This document shows, in pieces, positions 60,516 to 64,000 of a stretch of 64,000 bases of DNA. Within the stretch, counting starts at the first letter, position 1. Each line of letters starts with the position of its first letter. Under the pieces are notes generated by a model, which saw only the letters and a list, made by a program, of their open reading frames with translations, did no database searches and was not told the DNA's origin. The stretch spans positions 1 through 64,000 of the forward strand of contig JACPWY010000015.1 of the NCBI GenBank assembly GCA_016196825.1, written 5' to 3'. The stretch is from Deltaproteobacteria bacterium (GTDB taxonomy: Bacteria; Bdellovibrionota; FAC87; UBA2466). The translations under genes were made by a program, and so were the position numbers.

Positions 60516-62036
60516 GTGGGTGGGCTCTATGCCTCGAAAAGGCATTGTTGGACTCTGGAAGATGAGAGTTCTATAATTTTGATCTTGGAGCATGGGGGAC
60601 GACATTTTTTTGCGGGCACCCTGTTGGCGCTCCATGCATTTTTCTCGAATGGCTGCAGCACAGATGTTCTTTCAACAACCGCAAACTACACCGTGAGCGG
60701 TTCAGGGACCCAGGTTACTTTCTCGCCGAGCGTTGAACAGAGCGTCGCCATTGGATCAACGCTGACCTACACCGTGACCCCCGACACGGGTTACTCGACG
60801 TCGACCAGTGTGGGGGGGACCTGCGCCAGCGGGTCTTGGAACGCCAATTCCTACACGACCGGAGTCATTGCCGCCGATTGCACGGTTTCCTTTTCCGCCT
60901 CGATACAAACCTATACCGCGACTCCATCGGCGGATTCTCACACGACGGTGAGCCCCAGTTCGGCTCAAGCGATCAACTACGGAGGCACGGCGACTTTTAC
61001 ACTGACGGCGGACACCGGCTACACGCTTAGCTCAGCGGTGGGCGGCACCTGCCCCGGAGGGAGTTTGTCGGGGAGTACTTACACTACGGGTGCCATTGCG
61101 GGCGACTGCACCGTCATCTTCTCTTCGAACCTAATTACGCTCACCGTCACACCGTCGGGCGATGGCCACACGACGGTGAGCCCCAGTGCCGCGCAAACGG
61201 TGAACTATGGGGCGACCCAAAGCTTCTCGCTCACGCCGGACTCGGGCTATGGGCTCAGACCCTTTGCGACGGGGACTTGCCCCAATGGCAGTTTTTCGGG
61301 TTCTACTTACACGACCGGGATCATTATCTCTGATTGCGGTGTCAGCTTTTCATCTACTAACGACTCGCTCGCGACCAATCTTTTGGCTCTGTGGCATCTC
61401 GACGGGACGGCCGGAAGTATTGCTAATGGTTCGACCCTCAGCGACTCATGGGGCACTTACACCGGGACGACCGTTACCTCTGGGTCTAACTTGAGTTACG
61501 CCACGGGGAAATTCGGCACGGGCGTCGTCGAGGCGAGCTCCACCGCCAAAGTCAGCTTTGGCACATCCTTTGGAAATTTCGGGACATCCGACTTCACGAT
61601 TGCGTTCTGGATCAAGACTTCGGCCAGCGGCATTCAGCAGTTTATCAACAAGCGAACCATCTGCGGACACCAAAGCATGTTCAACATCGCGATGAACAGC
61701 GGCAAATTCACTTTCGAGGTCGACCAAAACACCAGCGGCACGAACTATATTGGTATCACCACCACGCTCACTTATAACGATGGCAATTGGCACCATGTCG
61801 CGATGGTCAGAAGCACCAAAAACGCCACCATTTATGTCGATGGCACTTCGGTAAAAACCGGCTCGGCTTCAGGAACGGCCAATATCTCGAGCACAGTCGA
61901 TTTTGAAATTGGAAATTTGCCGTGCACCTCACAACCTCTCGTCGGTACTATCGATGAGATCGGAGTCTGGACCCGCGCCCTGACCGACACCGAGATCTCG
62001 ACTCTAGCGGCGGCCAGTTCTGCGCTCAATCCCTGA
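60516..62036 (+). CDS. Lipoprotein with beta-repeats and LamG domain
   Basis: Up to 506 residues (GTG 60516); a later start near residue 21 (TTG) is likely. Lipobox-like LHAFFSNGC. Three repeats of about 80 residues (TYTVTPDTGY...VGGTC..GS...YTTG.I..DCTV.FS) of the InlB/List-Bact-rpt type. The C-terminal half is a LamG/concanavalin-like sheet (LLALWHLDGTAGS, FTIAFWIKTSASG, DGNWHHVAMVRSTKNATIYVDG, GTIDEIGVWTRAL). Probably surface-exposed adhesion or binding protein. Confidence 0.8.
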   Translation: MGGLYASKRHCWTLEDESSIILILEHGGRHFFAGTLLALHAFFSNGCSTDVLSTTANYTVSGSGTQVTFSPSVEQSVAIGSTLTYTVTPDTGYSTSTSVGGTCASGSWNANSYTTGVIAADCTVSFSASIQTYTATPSADSHTTVSPSSAQAINYGGTATFTLTADTGYTLSSAVGGTCPGGSLSGSTYTTGAIAGDCTVIFSSNLITLTVTPSGDGHTTVSPSAAQTVNYGATQSFSLTPDSGYGLRPFATGTCPNGSFSGSTYTTGIIISDCGVSFSSTNDSLATNLLALWHLDGTAGSIANGSTLSDSWGTYTGTTVTSGSNLSYATGKFGTGVVEASSTAKVSFGTSFGNFGTSDFTIAFWIKTSASGIQQFINKRTICGHQSMFNIAMNSGKFTFEVDQNTSGTNYIGITTTLTYNDGNWHHVAMVRSTKNATIYVDGTSVKTGSASGTANISSTVDFEIGNLPCTSQPLVGTIDEIGVWTRALTDTEISTLAAASSALNP

Positions 62037-62077
62037 GGGGCGGTCGGCTTACCGTAATACTTCTCATGCGATCCGTC

Positions 62078-63103
62078 TTACGACCCGCAGTTATAGGAAT
62101 CGGGCACAATGAGAAGCTTGTAGGATTCGAGAGTTCCTCCGCCCCACACCTGAGCCAAGAGCTTCCAATCACCCAGAGCCCCGAACTCTTTGAAAGCCGC
62201 CGTAAGATCCTGATTGTAGGTGAATGAGCCACCCGCATAGCCCTCCGAGACAACAAGGCTCTTCGTTGCATCCGGTGAGGTGAGTGTAAATCTGACATAC
62301 TGGTTCGCATTCAGCTTAGCCCGAAACACCAGCTGCACCTTTCTCACGTTCGGAGTGTTCGAAGCCGCGGGAAATGTGATGGGCAGAGTAACCGTTTTGC
62401 CCATCTGATCAACGGCGAGGCTCGCGGCCGCATTTTCCACAACAACCGGTGCCCCATTGAATTTTCCGACCGTGAAGTTGGCCTGCCGGCTGAACGCCAC
62501 AGTCGCAGACTTCACATCCACCTTCAGACCGAATGAGCTTCCACAAACCGCATTGGGGGCCACCTTCACTTCAATGGGCGAAGTGCTCCGCACCGTCGCG
62601 CCGGGGACAATGTCATCCCACGCCAGGTATTGTGAGGAGAGCGCAAAGGCGTTTCCGGTTTGGGAAATCGACGTCTCGCCCGAGACACCCGTCAGCGTCG
62701 TATCCTTCACATTCTTGAGATCGATAACGAACTGAGCAAGATCACCCGGCAGAATCACCGGCTTATGGGGCAAAATCGCCTCCCAGCCCATCTCAAGCGC
62801 CGGCATCCGACAATAGACCCGCGCAAAGACCGGACACTCAGTCGGGCACCCAATCGAATTGGGATCATAAGGGGTGCAAAAGCCATTCCGGTAAGTCCAG
62901 CTAAACTCTCCACCCGATTTCTCGCACTGCGCTTGGTACTGACCGGCCACAGTCGCCGCCTTCCCGGCCGCGCTTTTCAACGCAAGCCCTTCCGACATGC
63001 CGCAGGCCCACTGGTAAAAGTTTTGCGACCAATCGTCGCCGGCAAATCCGCCAACACTCATAAAACTCAAACAGAAAAACAATAAGGTGTGCTTCAGATT
63101 CAT
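62078..63103 (-). CDS. Secreted protein with C-terminal P-domain-like fold
   Basis: 341 residues from ATG 63103 (GGGAGGGG upstream); signal peptide MNLKHTLLFFCLSFMSVGGFAG. The N-terminal part is Cys-rich (CEKSGGEF, GFCTPYDPNSIGCPTECPVF). The last 90 residues (VRKVQLVFRAKLNANQYVRFTLTSPDATKSLVVSE...GDWKLLAQVWGGG) resemble the P-domain of proprotein convertases. The catalytic role is not apparent. Confidence 0.75.
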   Translation of the reverse strand: MNLKHTLLFFCLSFMSVGGFAGDDWSQNFYQWACGMSEGLALKSAAGKAATVAGQYQAQCEKSGGEFSWTYRNGFCTPYDPNSIGCPTECPVFARVYCRMPALEMGWEAILPHKPVILPGDLAQFVIDLKNVKDTTLTGVSGETSISQTGNAFALSSQYLAWDDIVPGATVRSTSPIEVKVAPNAVCGSSFGLKVDVKSATVAFSRQANFTVGKFNGAPVVVENAAASLAVDQMGKTVTLPITFPAASNTPNVRKVQLVFRAKLNANQYVRFTLTSPDATKSLVVSEGYAGGSFTYNQDLTAAFKEFGALGDWKLLAQVWGGGTLESYKLLIVPDSYNCGS

Positions 63104-63247
63104 ATCCCCTCCCAATGGTGGGCCGAGCATGACGCTGTCCCGTCGTCCCGTCAATTGACCGATCGTAAGGGTTATCTTTTGTGGTTCAACTTGCCACAAT
63201 TCTTAGGGCCGAACCTGGAGCTTGAAAGATCCACGGAAGGAGACTTT

Positions 63248-63418
63248 ATGCGTATCGCCCACAATCAGGCTTTTCTGGCGAGCTTCTCGATCTTGCTGCT
63301 GTCTTGTGCGAAGCAGACTGTCGTAGGCCAGCGTTCGGCGGCTCTCTTTGACAGCGGATTCATTGACGGTGGCAGCTCTAGCTCCACCGCCGATTCGGGA
63401 GTCATTTTCATATCCTAA
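63248..63418 (+). CDS. Short lipoprotein
   Basis: 56 residues with a strong RBS (GGAAGGAG). Lipobox-like SILLLSCAKQ. The mature part is only about 35 residues, Ser/Asp-rich. Either a genuine small lipoprotein or the truncated start of a larger one; the sequence after its stop reads as an RCC1-like fragment on the other strand. Confidence 0.5.
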   Translation: MRIAHNQAFLASFSILLLSCAKQTVVGQRSAALFDSGFIDGGSSSSTADSGVIFIS

Positions 63419-63529
63419 GAATTCAATATTGCCCCAGCAGTAGCCGTTTCCTTTCTGCGTGTACGCACAGCGTGAAACTCCGTTGAAGATTCCCACGACA
63501 GCAACGCCTGACAGGTCAATGCAACCCAC
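63401..63529 (-). pseudogene. RCC1-like repeat fragment
   Basis: MGCIDLSGVAVVGIFNGVSR, then CAYTQKGNGYCWGNIEFLG, resembles one RCC1-type repeat (CA...G..YCWG...LG) as in the large lipoprotein at 18060. It then loses similarity and overlaps the lipoprotein gene on the other strand. A gene relic. Confidence 0.45.
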
Positions 63530-63580
63530 AACTTCTTTCGTTTCGATCAGTGGCTTGGTATTACTAGCGGGAGATTGACT

Positions 63581-63604
63581 TAATGTACATAATAACGTAC
63601 ATTA
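63581..63604 (+). promoter_or_regulatory. Phd-type operator palindrome
   Basis: TAATGTAC-N8-GTACATTA, a perfect 8-bp dyad ending 12 bases before the antitoxin start. Phd/YefM antitoxins bind such sites to repress their operon. Confidence 0.6.
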
Positions 63605-63615
63605 TGGAGGTGAAG

Positions 63616-63888
63616 GTGCCAAAGACTAAATCGGCGACGGAGTTGAGAGCGAGTCTATTCGAAACACTTCGAGAAGTTCAGGAGGGGGAGCCACAACTTG
63701 TCACACATACAAAGGGTTCAGACGGGGTAATTCTGATATCCCAAGCTAAGCTGAACGCCCTCCTGGAAGAGAATGATACCCTTAAGGCGATAGCTCTAGG
63801 CCGTGCTGATGTTGCTGCCGGAAGAACCGTTTCAAACGGGGAGGCCACGATGCGAATTAAGAAGATGCAAGCTAAATGGCAAAAGTAA
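63616..63888 (+). CDS. Phd/YefM-family antitoxin
   Basis: 90 residues from GTG 63616, chosen because GGAGG stands five bases upstream; an ATG at 63583 lies inside the operator palindrome and is unlikely. The N-terminus (KTKSATELRASLFETLREVQEGEPQLVTHTKGSDGVILIS) is the Phd/YefM fold; the C-terminus neutralises the toxin. Overlaps the toxin start by 13 nt. Confidence 0.85.
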   Translation: MPKTKSATELRASLFETLREVQEGEPQLVTHTKGSDGVILISQAKLNALLEENDTLKAIALGRADVAAGRTVSNGEATMRIKKMQAKWQK

Positions 63889-64000
63889 AAGTCTACTGGT
63901 CAAAGACAGCGCTCAAGGGAGTTGAAGCCATCGGTGACTACATCGCCAAGGCTGATCCAGAAAGAGCGATTGAGTTTGTCAGGCGCCTGCTTGATTCCAC
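63876..64000 (+). CDS. RelE/ParE-family toxin, cut by window end
   Basis: The first 41 residues (MAKVKVYWSKTALKGVEAIG, then DYIAKADPERAIEFVRRLL) match the ParE/RelE start. It overlaps the Phd/YefM antitoxin, so this is an antitoxin-first TA pair. The rest lies outside the window. Confidence 0.8.
   Translation, partial: MAKVKVYWSKTALKGVEAIGDYIAKADPERAIEFVRRLLDS

Noticed and set aside
1..64000. CRISPR array
   Set aside because: No regularly spaced short direct repeats with unique spacers and no cas genes. The only regular repeats are coding (Ig, RCC1, InlB-like).

Overview
The window looks like a chromosomal segment of a Gram-negative bacterium, most likely a Bdellovibrionota (Bdellovibrio-like) relative. 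This is an inference from gene content: many small secreted proteins and lipoproteins, an RCC1/Ig-repeat lipoprotein, an HNH protein with repeated SRQ motifs, a zinc-ribbon/histone-fold protein, and TonB/ExbBD, OMP and LolA-like envelope genes. No rRNA, intact tRNA or CRISPR array was seen.

Region 1 (1-18 kb) is an accessory region made of several insertions and many gene fragments. It holds a HEPN-motif protein, a GIY-YIG protein, excisionase-like HTH genes, an IS1380-family transposase, a 5'-truncated tyrosine recombinase, BrnT/BrnA, HigB/HigA and TumE/TumA toxin-antitoxin pairs, a MafI-like orphan immunity protein, and fragments of serine recombinases, IS3 OrfA, DUF2235, GNAT, Cdd1 and S9 peptidase genes. 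Its centre is a tightly packed five-gene operon (6.05-12.86 kb): RhuM, an unknown 351-aa protein, an SNF2 helicase, a SWIM zinc-finger protein and an unknown 311-aa protein. A 102-bp scar at 17.86 kb contains joined pieces of a second SNF2-SWIM locus. Short repeats resembling tRNA 3' ends sit at the module boundaries and probably mark old attachment sites.

Region 2 (18-64 kb) is mostly ordinary chromosome. It contains the RCC1 lipoprotein; a LolA-like protein and OMP converging on a MacB-like ABC transporter; an MFS transporter; SOD with LysR; Bcp peroxiredoxin; the histone-fold protein; ExbB-ExbD-TonB-receptor-lipoprotein; glutathione peroxidase; two RNA methyltransferases; rhomboid protease; the SRQ-repeat HNH protein; a PLP decarboxylase; an M13 peptidase; a multicopper oxidase with a fused C-terminal barrel-like region; LamG and P-domain-like secreted proteins; and a Phd/ParE-type toxin-antitoxin pair cut by the window end.

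The most unusual signal is a pair of about 180-210 bp elements at 24.53 and 43.33 kb. Each has two nearly identical core blocks inside nested stems. The stem sequences are unrelated between the copies, yet each copy is self-complementary, and each element begins exactly at the stop codon of the upstream gene. A second unusual signal is a 16-18 bp dyad (TCTGTCT-NN-AGACAGA) found both between genes at 50.5-51.7 kb and inside the adjacent HNH gene, where it encodes the VSRQ repeat.
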